Shown piece after piece: positions 20,174 to 30,093 of a DNA stretch of 64,000 bases. Every line of letters begins with the position of its first letter. Position 1 is the first letter of the stretch. The notes under the pieces were generated by a model. That model did no database searches, was not told the origin of the DNA, and saw only the letters and a program-made list of their open reading frames with translations. This stretch comes from [Clostridium] symbiosum (lineage in GTDB: Bacteria > Bacillota > Clostridia > Lachnospirales > Lachnospiraceae), in assembly GCA_021769625.1 (NCBI GenBank), contig JAETSN010000015.1:1-64000 (forward strand), written 5' to 3'. Both the position numbers and the translations under genes were made by a program.

Positions 20174-20206
20174 TATGCACATGGGTGCGGAGAGGAAATT
20201 TTGCTG

Positions 20207-20266
20207 TTGACAATTAGACTACATGATGTTATCCTATATTAAGACTACAAAGTGTTATCTAAAATT
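20207..20266 (+). promoter_or_regulatory. BlaI-type operator pair and promoter (pair 2)
   Basis: TTGACA-17-TATCCT; two related sites agactacatgatgttatc and agactacaaagtgttatc. Confidence 0.7.
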
Positions 20267-20317
20267 ATCAGGAATAATATTTGGATAGCAGATAAAGGAT
20301 GACAGGAGGAAAGCAAT

Positions 20318-20698
20318 ATGATTCAGCAGGTTTCCAATTCCGAACTGGAATTGATGAAGATCGTATGGGCAAACGGCGGAACGGCGCTGTATGCGCATAT
20401 CATGGAAGAATTATCGAAGGCAGGTTTTACCTGGCAGAAGAATACGATCATCACGCTGTTGTCGAGGCTGGTGGAGAAGGGACTTTTGAAGACGAGCAAG
20501 ATCGGCAGGCGCAACGAATATACCGCGGTGGTATCCGAGGCGGATTACCAGGCGGAGCAGACACAAGCTCTTTTAAATAAGCTCTATGAGGGCAGCGCGA
20601 AGGGGCTGGTGGCGACGCTGATACAGAGAGAGATGCTCACGGATAAAGATTATGAGGAATTAAAACAGTTTTGGGAAAGGGAGAGGGAAAGAAAATGA
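20318..20698 (+). CDS. BlaI/MecI/CopY family transcriptional repressor
   Basis: MIQQVSNSELELMKIVWANGGTALYAHIMEELSKAGFTWQKNTIITLLSRLVEKGLL. Confidence 0.9.
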   Translation: MIQQVSNSELELMKIVWANGGTALYAHIMEELSKAGFTWQKNTIITLLSRLVEKGLLKTSKIGRRNEYTAVVSEADYQAEQTQALLNKLYEGSAKGLVATLIQREMLTDKDYEELKQFWERERERK

Positions 20699-23064
20699 AT
20701 GATGTGATGAGAATGGTTCTTTCGCTGTCTTTGTCAGGGACTTTGCTGATCTTTGTTTTATTTCTCTGCAAGCCTTTTTATAAGAACAGGATCAGCAGGC
20801 GATGGCAGTATTATATCTGGCTGGTGGTCATTGCAAGGCTACTTATCCCTTTTGCGCCCAGACAGAATCTTATGGGGATGATGTTTGACAGGATGGAGCA
20901 GGTGACGGCAGAGACAGCGGCAGAGCAGAACGCAGGACAGGCGGGACAGCCTGCGGAGAAGGGAGCTGGATCAGCGGAGCAGTTGGCGGATAGGGAAGCG
21001 GAATTAGCAGAGCAGCCGGCAGAGAGGGAAGCGGGTTCAGCGGAGCAGCCAGTGGAGAGGGAAGCGGGTTTAGCAGGGCAGCCAGCAGAGAAGGAAGCGG
21101 GATCGGTGGGACAGCCGGCAGAGAGGAATGCGGAACCGGTGGAGCAGCCGGCTGCCGGGGAAGCGGTCGGGACAGATACTGCTGATGCGGATATGGAATC
21201 GACGGCGTCTTATATAGCCGAAAGGAATGCTGTCGGCATCCTGCAGTATCTCTGGCTCATATGGCTGGGCGGGGCAGCGTTTCTTCTGATACGGAGAGTG
21301 ACGATGTATCAAAGTTTTGTAAAATATATCAGGGTCGGCAGGGAAGAGGTCTCCGATATCAAACTGATGGATCTTCTGGCGGAGATGGAAGAAGAGATAG
21401 GGATAAAGCGTCCGGTGGAACTTTATACAAATACACTGGTGTCTTCCCCGCTGCTTCTTGGACTTTTCCGTCCCTGTATCATCCTGCCAAAAACCGATCT
21501 GCCGAGGGAGGATCTCCGGTATACGATACGCCATGAGCTGATCCATCACAGGCGTTTTGACCTGTTGTATAAGTGGCTGGTTCAGATCACGGTCTGCCTG
21601 CACTGGTTTAATCCTTTTGTATGGCTGATGGGAAAGGAGACGGGGCGCGCCTGCGAACTTGCCTGCGATGAGGCGCTCGCGGGAGGGCTGGATGCCGAGG
21701 GGCGCAGAGCCTACGGGGATACTTTGCTGCATGCGGCAAAAGACGGCGGCGGGGACAGTTTTCGCGAGCCCGTCGTATCGTTGACGCTCAGCGAGAACGG
21801 AAAACTGCTGAAAGAGAGATTGGGCGCCATTGCAGATTTCAGGAAACAGCCCAAAGCAGTTAAGGTACTGTCTGCGTTTCTGGCGGCGGCGCTGATACTG
21901 GGAGGCGTTATGACGGGGGCGGCAGCTCCGGCAGCTTTGGCGGCATCTGCGGACGGAAATGTGTTTTTGGCGGAAGAAAACGCTTCCATGGAGACGCTGG
22001 AGTTCAAAGGCGTAACATATTATCTTGTTTTTAACGAGGCGCAGCTTCGGGCAATCGGGACAGGGGAATATGGAGCGGATAAAAATTATATGCAGCAGGC
22101 GGATATCCGGATGAGCACGGATGAATGGGAACCACTGGGAACGATGGATGAGCCCTTCACAGGCAGCTACAACGGAAACGGCTTTGAGATCATCGGGCTG
22201 ACCGCGACGGACGAGGAAACGGAGCTGGCGGGAATGTTCGGGGCGGCGCGGGATGCGCATATTTATAATATAACCCTGCGGGACCACAATATAAGAAACA
22301 AAAACAGCGCGGAGCAGCCGGACTTCCCGATTCTTGCCTGTGATCTGGGAGGCAATCGTGTTTATGATAATATTGTATATCTTTCGGACGAGATCATAAC
22401 CGGCGTGCAGGGGACGGACACCAACAAGACGAAGGCTCCGGGATCAGCCGATCAGGAGACCGCATCCAAAGCCGGGGAATACTATGAAAACGGAAGCCTT
22501 CCGGGATTTAGCAGAGCTTTTTCCGTACTGGATGAATCCTCCCGGAAGTCGTGGCTCGAGAGAATATATGCCGACGAAGAAACCGCGTTTTTTTCGGTTT
22601 CCCTGCAGCAGATGGAGACAGGAAGCCCCCTGATCAGCTATTTTGCACAGAAGGCTTATGAGGACGGCAGGATTGCTTTTTTCGCTGTCCTGACAGATCA
22701 TATGGACAAAGATGTACTGGAGGGTTGGCTGAATCAGGCGGAGGCAGAAGGGAAGCATAACTTCGAGTCAGTGCTGCTCACCGCAATGGATCGGGACTGG
22801 GAAAAGGCTGCGCTGCAGGAAGAACTGGACAGACAGCGGGAGGAAGAGTACCGGAGCGTCGGCATCACAACGAACGGCAAACTGCGCTATTATCAGGGGC
22901 AGCTCGTGAATGTTTTCCTTGATATGCAGCAGCCGGATAAAGCCTTTTATCTGTTGGATATGAATCCGGACGGCATTGTGAATGTGAAGATTGTCCGCGA
23001 TAAGGACGGAAAAATACAGGGGGCAGCGTACATGACGGACGCGGAAGTGAAGGCATTGTTCTGA
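20695..23064 (+). CDS. M56 family metallopeptidase, BlaR1-like sensor with internal 11-aa tandem repeats
   Basis: TM segments, IRHELIHHRRFDLL (HExxH), HWFNPFVW, CDEALAG; overlaps BlaI gene (ATGA). Confidence 0.88.
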   Translation: MNDVMRMVLSLSLSGTLLIFVLFLCKPFYKNRISRRWQYYIWLVVIARLLIPFAPRQNLMGMMFDRMEQVTAETAAEQNAGQAGQPAEKGAGSAEQLADREAELAEQPAEREAGSAEQPVEREAGLAGQPAEKEAGSVGQPAERNAEPVEQPAAGEAVGTDTADADMESTASYIAERNAVGILQYLWLIWLGGAAFLLIRRVTMYQSFVKYIRVGREEVSDIKLMDLLAEMEEEIGIKRPVELYTNTLVSSPLLLGLFRPCIILPKTDLPREDLRYTIRHELIHHRRFDLLYKWLVQITVCLHWFNPFVWLMGKETGRACELACDEALAGGLDAEGRRAYGDTLLHAAKDGGGDSFREPVVSLTLSENGKLLKERLGAIADFRKQPKAVKVLSAFLAAALILGGVMTGAAAPAALAASADGNVFLAEENASMETLEFKGVTYYLVFNEAQLRAIGTGEYGADKNYMQQADIRMSTDEWEPLGTMDEPFTGSYNGNGFEIIGLTATDEETELAGMFGAARDAHIYNITLRDHNIRNKNSAEQPDFPILACDLGGNRVYDNIVYLSDEIITGVQGTDTNKTKAPGSADQETASKAGEYYENGSLPGFSRAFSVLDESSRKSWLERIYADEETAFFSVSLQQMETGSPLISYFAQKAYEDGRIAFFAVLTDHMDKDVLEGWLNQAEAEGKHNFESVLLTAMDRDWEKAALQEELDRQREEEYRSVGITTNGKLRYYQGQLVNVFLDMQQPDKAFYLLDMNPDGIVNVKIVRDKDGKIQGAAYMTDAEVKALF
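20947..21156 (+). repeat. 33-bp coding tandem repeat (11 aa, QPAEREAGSAE-like), about 6 copies
   Basis: cag-ccn-gcn-gag-a(a/g)g-ga/aat-gcn-... units with constant 33-bp period. Confidence 0.88.
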
Positions 23065-23071
23065 CCCGGCG

Positions 23072-24421
23072 CTATTTTTGCCGCATCTCTTTTATCACGC
23101 TCACGCCGATGGGCACAGAGATCGCGAGCGTCAGTACATCGGAAACCGCCTGACAGATTTCCACGCCGAAAAGCCCGAAACAGCGGGGCAGTATGAAGAT
23201 GAGCGGAAGAAAACAGAGCCCCTGCCTTGCGGAGGCGACGATGGACGCCTTCAGCCCTTTCCCGATGGACTGCAGCATCATGTTGCACATGACGATCCAT
23301 GCATTCAGCGGAAAGGCGATGACCTGATACCGCAGGGCAGCCGTCCCCACCGCGATCACGTCCGGATCGTCCCTCCGGAACAGGGTGACAAGTTCTGGGG
23401 CGAAGATAAAACCTGCCGTCCCCACGACAAGCAGGAACAGGAGGGCATATTTGACACAGAACCAGAAGCCTTCCAGCACCCTGTCGTTTTTGCCGGCGCC
23501 GTAGTTGAAGCCGCAGACCGGCTGGAAGCCCTGTCCGAACCCGATCAGCGCGGAATTCGCAAACATGGCGATCCTTGATACGATGGACATGCCGGCGATC
23601 GCCGCGTCCCCGTAAAGGCCCGCCGTGCGGTTTAAGAAAACGGCAGCCAGACTCGCAAGACCCTGCCGGCACAGAGAAGGCGTACCGCCGCGTATGATCT
23701 CCCGGTAAAAGTGAAGGCTTGGCTTAAAATTGGTAAAGCGGATCTGCATATTGCCGCCTTTTCGAATCATGATCAACAGGAAGATAAAGCTGACATACTG
23801 ACTCGTCGTTGTCGCGATGGCGGCGCCGGCGATACCGAGCCCGCATCCGAAGATCAGTATCGGGTCGAGCACGATATTGAGCACCGCGCCGGATACGATG
23901 CCGATCATCGCGTAAAAAGCGCTTCCCTGATACCGCATCTGATTGTTGAGCACGAGGGAGGTGGTCATCGCCGGGGTGCCGAGCAGAATGATCCAGAGGT
24001 AAGTGACCGTATAGGAAAATATGGTGTCCGTCGATCCGAGCAGATATGCCAGAGGCTCAAGAAAAACAAGCCCCAGCGCCATCAGGATGACGCCGGCGAT
24101 AAAGGCGGAGAAAAAGCCGACGGATGCCATTTTTTCCGCTTCTTCTATTTCATTTGCGCCCAGCTTTCGGGATATGTAGTTGCCGGAACCGTGTCCGAAG
24201 AAAAAGCCCACAGCCTGAATGACCGCCATGACCGAAAACACGATGCCGACCGCGCCGGTCGCCTGTGTGTTGATCTTTCCCACAAAAAAGGTATCCACCA
24301 TATTATAGAAGGAGGTGATCAGCATGCTCAAGATAGTGGGGCCTGCGAGGGTGCAGATCAGCTTTCTGACCGGGGTTTCCAGCATATAGGCTCTTTTTTC
24401 CTCTGCGTTTGTGAAATTCAT
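23072..24421 (-). CDS. MATE family efflux transporter
   Basis: MNFTNAEEKRAYMLETPVRKLICTLAGPTILSMLITSFYNMVDTFFVGKINTQATGAVG. Confidence 0.92.
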   Translation of the reverse strand: MNFTNAEEKRAYMLETPVRKLICTLAGPTILSMLITSFYNMVDTFFVGKINTQATGAVGIVFSVMAVIQAVGFFFGHGSGNYISRKLGANEIEEAEKMASVGFFSAFIAGVILMALGLVFLEPLAYLLGSTDTIFSYTVTYLWIILLGTPAMTTSLVLNNQMRYQGSAFYAMIGIVSGAVLNIVLDPILIFGCGLGIAGAAIATTTSQYVSFIFLLIMIRKGGNMQIRFTNFKPSLHFYREIIRGGTPSLCRQGLASLAAVFLNRTAGLYGDAAIAGMSIVSRIAMFANSALIGFGQGFQPVCGFNYGAGKNDRVLEGFWFCVKYALLFLLVVGTAGFIFAPELVTLFRRDDPDVIAVGTAALRYQVIAFPLNAWIVMCNMMLQSIGKGLKASIVASARQGLCFLPLIFILPRCFGLFGVEICQAVSDVLTLAISVPIGVSVIKEMRQK

Positions 24422-24446
24422 AAAAGAAGACCTCCTACTTTCAAAA

Positions 24447-24500
24447 TGCTCCTTAAGTATTTTATGTTCTTCCCATCTGACTGAGCCGTTAACTAAGTGA
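24447..24500 (+). repeat. 3' fragment of the palindromic-arm element
   Basis: GCTCCTTAAGTATTTTATGTTCTTCCC matches GCTCCTTAAGCATTTTATGTTCTTACC of the 35.7-kb copy. Confidence 0.7.
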
Positions 24501-25335
24501 CAATGTTTCCAATCAGACAGCTCAGGAAAAACAGAATAATGTCCGCGGCGACGATGGTGGCGCCGGTGGGCGTTGAAAATAAGATCGACAGCAATATGCC
24601 CATGAGGGCGCCTGTCACGGAAAGGACGGCGGAACAGATCACAACGCCCTTAAAACTGGTGACGACGCGCATGGCGGACAGGGCGGGGAAAATGATCAGG
24701 GCGGAGATCAGCAGGGATCCCACCAGATTCATCGAAAGAACGATGATCACCGCTGTGATCACCGCGATCAGCAGATTGTACATCTCCGCGTTTTTGCCGG
24801 TCGCTTTTGTAAAATCTTCATCGAAGGTCACGGCAAAGATCCGGTTGTAGAACAGGATATAAAAAACGATCACACAGACCGACATCACGATACAGACGAT
24901 AACTTCTCTGCGGGTGAGCGTCAAAATGGAGGTGGAGCCGAACAGGGTGGAGCAGACATCGCCGGAAACGTTGGCGGATGTGGAAAACAAATGCAGCACT
25001 AGATAACCGACGGCGAGGGCGCCGACGGAAAGCATGGCAATGGCGGCGTCTCCCTTGATCTTTGTGTGCTGTCCGGTGCGCAGGAGGATGATCGCCGCGA
25101 TGACTGTGACGGGCATGATAAACAGCGTATTGTCCGCGAGCTTAAATACGGTAGCGACCGCCATGGCGCCGAAGGCTACATGGGAGAGGCCATCTCCGAT
25201 GAAGGAGAATCGTTTCAGCACGAGGGTCACGCCCAAAAGGGAAGAGCAGAGTGCCGTCAGGACCCCGACGATCAGCGCATATCTGACGAAGGGGTACTGC
25301 ATGTAAAATAGAAATTCCTGAATATAGCTTTCCAT
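24493..25335 (-). CDS. Metal (zinc/manganese) ABC transporter permease
   Basis: ZnuB family hydrophobic sequence, LLGVTLVLKRFSFIGDGLSHVAFGAMA. Confidence 0.92.
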   Translation of the reverse strand: MESYIQEFLFYMQYPFVRYALIVGVLTALCSSLLGVTLVLKRFSFIGDGLSHVAFGAMAVATVFKLADNTLFIMPVTVIAAIILLRTGQHTKIKGDAAIAMLSVGALAVGYLVLHLFSTSANVSGDVCSTLFGSTSILTLTRREVIVCIVMSVCVIVFYILFYNRIFAVTFDEDFTKATGKNAEMYNLLIAVITAVIIVLSMNLVGSLLISALIIFPALSAMRVVTSFKGVVICSAVLSVTGALMGILLSILFSTPTGATIVAADIILFFLSCLIGNIVT

Positions 25336-26039
25336 TATCTTGCACCTCCCTGCACGGTAAAAAGTTTTCGATAATCACTTTTCAGATAATCTTCTTTTGT
25401 TCCGTAAAAACTGTTCTCCTGCTGGATATGCAGGATGTGTGTGGCGAAGTCGACCGCCTGTACATCATGGGATACCATGATGATAGCGACGCCCTCGGCA
25501 TGCAGCATTTTTGTGATCTGATAAAATTCCGTTGTCACTTTGGGGTCAAGTCCGGATACCGGCTCGTCTAAGAGAAGTACCCTGCGGGCGGCGCAGAGCG
25601 CTCTGGCGAGAAGGACCCGCTGCTGCTGGCCGCCTGATAAAAAGCGGTAGCATTTTTTCCGAAGGTCCCATATGTCCAGTTTTTTCATGGTTTCCACGGC
25701 AAGGTTTTTTTCAGCCCTGCCGTAAAAAGGCCTTCGGCCGCAGCCGGACAGCGTGCCGGATAGGACGATCTCCCATACCGTTGCGGGAAAATCTTTCTGG
25801 GCGGCACTCTGCTGCGGGAGATAACCGATCTCATGGGGATTCAGTCCGTCCCCCATCAGCATTTCGCCGCTGATTTTTTCCTGCAGGCCGAGAAGGGTTT
25901 TGATCAAGGTGCTCTTTCCTGTCCCGTTTTCGCCTACAATACAGAGGTAATCGCCTTTTTCCACTTTGAAATTCAGATCGGACGCAACGGTCCTGCCGTC
26001 GTATCCGAGGGTCAGATGGCTGCAGGTGATATAAGCCAT
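25335..26039 (-). CDS. Metal ABC transporter ATP-binding protein (ZnuC-like)
   Basis: GENGTGKSTLIKTLLGL, LSGGQQQRVLLARAL, LLDEPVSGLD. Confidence 0.93.
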   Translation of the reverse strand: MAYITCSHLTLGYDGRTVASDLNFKVEKGDYLCIVGENGTGKSTLIKTLLGLQEKISGEMLMGDGLNPHEIGYLPQQSAAQKDFPATVWEIVLSGTLSGCGRRPFYGRAEKNLAVETMKKLDIWDLRKKCYRFLSGGQQQRVLLARALCAARRVLLLDEPVSGLDPKVTTEFYQITKMLHAEGVAIIMVSHDVQAVDFATHILHIQQENSFYGTKEDYLKSDYRKLFTVQGGAR

Positions 26040-26064
26040 AAATATCCCGCCTTTCTTTTTAATC

Positions 26065-27054
26065 TCACGGATTTAGCGCCTTCCTTAGCGTCTCCAGGTT
26101 ATCCTGCATGGCACCTAAATAGGTGAAACCGCTCTCGAGATCCGCCTTGGTCACAGACTGAATGGAATGCAGCACCAGGATTTTCTGATCTTTGGAGGCG
26201 GTGTTTTCCCGGATCGTTTCCGCGATCCGCGTATCGGCGTTCTCGATGACCAGAATGGTTCCGAGATGCAAATCATCCAGTTTTCCGGAGAGAAACGTGA
26301 TGGTTTCAAAACCGGCTTCCGTCTCCGCGCTGCATCCCGGAAAAGCGGCGTAGTAGTGAAGCGCATAATCGTCTGTCAGATACCGGAAGGGGAATCGGTC
26401 CCCGAAGAGCAGGGTGTCGAATCTGGCAGAGGAAACACACTGTTCATACTGTAGATCCAGTTTATTTATTTTGTTGATATAATTATTTGCGTTTTCGATA
26501 TATAATGCGGCGTTTTCTTCATCCAGTCTGATGATCGCATCGCAAAGGGAGCTGACAAAATACGCCGCGTTTTTCAAAGAAAGCCAGACATGTTCATCAT
26601 ATTCTGTCTCATCGTCCTCCACGCAAAACCATTTTTCCTGCATGCCCTCGACGGTCTCCTCTTCCCTCGCGGCGTCGCCCAGGGTTTCGAGCAGGCTGAC
26701 GGCGTGCAGATCCGGATTGAAAGGGTCTTTTAAAATGTCTTCGATCCACTGCTCGGATTCCCCGCCTGTATAGATGAAAAGGTCCGCGGAGCTGATCATG
26801 GCGATGTCCCTTGCCGTGGGCTGGTAGCTGTGTGGGTCCACGCCCGTGTCGAGAAGCAGCGTCAGGCGGAACGTTTCATTGCCGCTGCCGATGATCTCGC
26901 GGACCCAGTCATATTGCGGAAAGGTGGTGCATACGATGCTGATCTTATCACCGCTGTCCGGAGAGCCGGCTGAAGTATGGCCGCCGCAGCCGGTTAAAAG
27001 TATCAGGCACAATATAGAAGTAATAGTGAACAGTAATATTTTTTTGCTTTTCAT
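26065..27054 (-). CDS. Metal ABC transporter substrate-binding lipoprotein (ZnuA-like)
   Basis: MKSKKILLFTITSILCLILLTGCGG lipobox; TTFPQYDWVREI, GVDPHSYQPTARDIAMI, DEHVWLS. Confidence 0.92.
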   Translation of the reverse strand: MKSKKILLFTITSILCLILLTGCGGHTSAGSPDSGDKISIVCTTFPQYDWVREIIGSGNETFRLTLLLDTGVDPHSYQPTARDIAMISSADLFIYTGGESEQWIEDILKDPFNPDLHAVSLLETLGDAAREEETVEGMQEKWFCVEDDETEYDEHVWLSLKNAAYFVSSLCDAIIRLDEENAALYIENANNYINKINKLDLQYEQCVSSARFDTLLFGDRFPFRYLTDDYALHYYAAFPGCSAETEAGFETITFLSGKLDDLHLGTILVIENADTRIAETIRENTASKDQKILVLHSIQSVTKADLESGFTYLGAMQDNLETLRKALNP

Positions 27055-27221
27055 AAGGTATATATTATAAAACATTGCATTGTGAAAAGCAAGCGGCAGT
27101 TTTTGTGCTTGACAAAACGGGATCCGCATTGTATGCATAATAGAAAGTACAAAGGAGGCGGGGCTGCCCTGTTTGGGCGCTGGCGGAGCGGTCCCCGCAG
27201 AAAGGGTATGGTTATCGGAAT

Positions 27222-27530
27222 ATGGCGGGGATACTTACGGAAGATCTGATCTATGAGATATTGTCGGTGGTGGAGGAGATACCGGAGGGGAAAGTCGCTT
27301 CCTACGGGCAGATCGCGAAGCTGATCGGCAGGGACAAAAACGCAAGGCTTGTGGGAAAGGTGCTCAGTATGGCGGAGTATTACGGTGATTATCCCTGCCA
27401 CCGCGTTGTGAACCATGCGGGACGGCTGGCGCCGTTTTTCCACGAACAGAGAGAACTGCTGCTGGAGGAAGGAGTGGAATTTAAGGACAGCACCCATGTG
27501 GATATGAAAAAATGCGGGTGGAAGTGCTGA
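27222..27530 (+). CDS. MGMT/alkyltransferase-like (ATL) DNA-binding protein
   Basis: IPEGKVASYGQIAKLIGR and YPCHRVVNHAGRL (PCHRV motif) in a ~100-aa protein. Confidence 0.85.
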   Translation: MAGILTEDLIYEILSVVEEIPEGKVASYGQIAKLIGRDKNARLVGKVLSMAEYYGDYPCHRVVNHAGRLAPFFHEQRELLLEEGVEFKDSTHVDMKKCGWKC

Positions 27531-27554
27531 AGTGATGCCAGGCAGATTAAAAAA

Positions 27555-27603
27555 TAGTTTACATTGTAGACAGAGTGTGCTATGCTGTTTACAGTGTAAA
27601 CTA
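27555..27603 (+). promoter_or_regulatory. BlaI-type operator pair (pair 3)
   Basis: TAGTTTACATTGTAGACA and TGTTTACAGTGTAAACTA upstream of BlaI-family gene. Confidence 0.75.
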
Positions 27604-27656
27604 TTTTTGCGTTTAAAATAGCAGTATACAATACATATACGGGAGGGAATTGTGAG

Positions 27657-28043
27657 ATGCGGCAGATCATTTTGACACCGACAGAGTGGAATATTATGGA
27701 AAGCCTCTGGGAGAAGGCGCCGAAGATCGGCAGCGAGATCGTGCGGGATGTGAAGGAGGCTGCGGGGTACAGCAGAAGCACCACCCTGACGATGCTGACG
27801 CGGATGACAAAGAAAGGGTATCTGGAATGTGCGGAAGACAAAAAAGGGATAAAAACGTATTTGCCGCTGATCGACAGGCAGGAAGCTGTGCGGCAGGAGA
27901 CGGACCATTTTCTGAACCGGGTGTACCACGGGAGCCTTTCTCTGCTGGTCAGCACTTTTACGGAGGGACAGAAGCTCTCAAAGGAGGAGATCGAGAGCCT
28001 GCACGAAATCTTGAGAAAAGCGGAGGAGGAACATCATGATTAA
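27657..28043 (+). CDS. BlaI/MecI/CopY family transcriptional repressor
   Basis: LTPTEWNIMESLWEKAPKIGSEIVRDVKEAAGYSRSTTLTMLTRMTKKGYL. Confidence 0.92.
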   Translation: MRQIILTPTEWNIMESLWEKAPKIGSEIVRDVKEAAGYSRSTTLTMLTRMTKKGYLECAEDKKGIKTYLPLIDRQEAVRQETDHFLNRVYHGSLSLLVSTFTEGQKLSKEEIESLHEILRKAEEEHHD

Positions 28044-29907
28044 CTGGATCCTTGCCTCTTCCATTCTGATCGTTGTCGTACTGCTGATTCGGAGGCTGTT
28101 CGGGGAAAGGCTGGCGCCAGGTCTGCAGTACGGGCTCTGGCTCCTTGTACTTGCGCGGCTTCTGGTCCCTGTGAGTATCGGCGGGAGCGCCTATTCTCTG
28201 GCGGCGCTGGCGGACCGGGCGGCGGCGTGGGCGCAGGAAAAAACGGGTAGCGGGGAAGTGGAATCGTACATCTACGAGGTGGACACCATGTCGAATGCGG
28301 GAGAAGATGTCAAATTTTCGCCGCCGGATGCAGTCAGTGTGGTGGATCATACCTATATATCGCATGATGAGGAAACCGTGATAGACAGAATGCTTTACGA
28401 ATTCAGAAAATATGCGGCTTTTTATCTGATCTGGCTCATCGGTATGGCGGCGGTGGGCGGTATCTTTCTTTTATCAAATGCATTTTTCCGGATCCGTGTT
28501 TACAGCGACAGGGAGGAGATCGAGGAGGAAGAGCTGGAAAAGAGGCATTTGTCTTCTAAGATTCCGGTCTATGTCACCCGGTTTGCCGCGACGCCCTGTC
28601 TGGCAGGGCTTGGGAAGCCCGGCATCTATATTCCGCGGCAGATCTGGGAGAAAAATGTGCGGGATAAAGCGGAGGAAGAAGGGAGAAACAGGGAACTGGA
28701 TGCCATGATCCGGCATGAAAATGTGCATTTTGCGCACGGCGATCAGCTCTGGGGGTTTCTGCGGCTGCTCTGCCTTGTCCTGCACTGGTATAATCCTCTT
28801 GTCTGGGCTGCGGCGCTTGCCAGCAGACAGGATGCGGAGCTGTTCTGCGACGCGGGAACGGTGCGAAAGCTTGGGGAGGAGAACCGCTATGAGTATGGCA
28901 GGATACTTCTGTGTATGACGGCGAAGGAGGACGGGCGTGCCGGAGGACTGTCGGATTCCCTGCGGCATGCGGGACTTTGCAACACGGAGATGGCGGATAC
29001 GAAAAAGCATATGGAGCGGCGCATCAAAAGGCTGAGCGGGGCATCGAAGGAAAGTGCGGCGGCTGTTGTGTTTGCGCTGCTTTTGGGGCTTTTGGCATTT
29101 GGCTATCTGTTTCTCGGAAAAGAGGGACAGACGGGACTTTTCGGGAACGTATCGGCGGGAAATTATGCCGGGCAGGAAGAGGTGATGATCAGCTTATCTG
29201 ATCCGCCGGATGGAAAAATCACGGATGAGGCTCTTTCCGCAGGGGAGGCGACAGAATCTTCTTTTCCCACGGAAGAAGAAGTGGAGGAAGTCAGAAATAA
29301 GGCGCTTGCGGGCATGGATGAGGAGGAAATCGATGCGCTCACGGCCTATGTAAAGAATTATCATAACTGGCTGGAATCCGAGTTGATCTACGGAGATCTG
29401 GAGAGCCGCCTCTCGGACAAAAACAGCATGAGCTGGAATTATTTTGACCGGACGGGTGAGATACAGACAGGATGGGCGCTGGAGGGAGATCCGGAGAGCG
29501 ATGCAAAGACAGGAAGGGAACTCTATGAATATATGCGGCAGAAATATCCGGAGTTCGGGGACGTGTCGCTGGATGAACTGGGAGAAATGTATGGGACTCC
29601 TGTCTTTGCCGATAATCCCTACGGATCGGAGGTTGTGATAGAGCGCATGAGGGAGCTCACGGCTTCGGCTGAAAATGAGATTTTTCTGTCGGATGTGGAA
29701 AACCTGTGCGACGCCCTGCAAATGGCGAAAGATACCCATGAGGCGGAGCATGTGGTGCGCGCCCATGAAATACTGCATGACATGGAATATTTTCTGCTGC
29801 GCTATTCGCCCCGGGATGTAGCACCCTATACCTTAGATAAATCCCTCTCCGGCAGATATTACGGTGTGCTGGAAGTGTGGAAGGCGTGGAGGGATGGTGC
29901 GCTTTGA
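28036..29907 (+). CDS. M56 family metallopeptidase, BlaR1-like sensor
   Basis: LQYGLWLLVLARLLVPVS, MIRHENVHFAHGDQ (HExxH), HWYNPLVW. Confidence 0.9.
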   Translation: MINWILASSILIVVVLLIRRLFGERLAPGLQYGLWLLVLARLLVPVSIGGSAYSLAALADRAAAWAQEKTGSGEVESYIYEVDTMSNAGEDVKFSPPDAVSVVDHTYISHDEETVIDRMLYEFRKYAAFYLIWLIGMAAVGGIFLLSNAFFRIRVYSDREEIEEEELEKRHLSSKIPVYVTRFAATPCLAGLGKPGIYIPRQIWEKNVRDKAEEEGRNRELDAMIRHENVHFAHGDQLWGFLRLLCLVLHWYNPLVWAAALASRQDAELFCDAGTVRKLGEENRYEYGRILLCMTAKEDGRAGGLSDSLRHAGLCNTEMADTKKHMERRIKRLSGASKESAAAVVFALLLGLLAFGYLFLGKEGQTGLFGNVSAGNYAGQEEVMISLSDPPDGKITDEALSAGEATESSFPTEEEVEEVRNKALAGMDEEEIDALTAYVKNYHNWLESELIYGDLESRLSDKNSMSWNYFDRTGEIQTGWALEGDPESDAKTGRELYEYMRQKYPEFGDVSLDELGEMYGTPVFADNPYGSEVVIERMRELTASAENEIFLSDVENLCDALQMAKDTHEAEHVVRAHEILHDMEYFLLRYSPRDVAPYTLDKSLSGRYYGVLEVWKAWRDGAL

Positions 29908-30093
29908 GCGGCTACATTGATTTCAGTGATCGGCTTATGCCTGACCTGTTTCGGCCTCGGATACGCCATCGGGAGCAAAGGTAATAGTAAGACACAAAAA
30001 TAGCCGTCCACCCGACCAAAGGCAAGCGTTTTTTGGCGGCTGTCCGCTTCTAAATCCCAAAGCTCCTTCATATCCTGTTAAAAATGGACAAAG

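Noticed and set aside
20947-21156. Regular 33-bp repeats considered as a CRISPR array
   Set aside because: In-frame tandem repeats without unique spacers; encodes an 11-aa protein repeat
24493-27054. Metal ABC transporter as a novel system
   Set aside because: Standard ZnuA/C/B organisation
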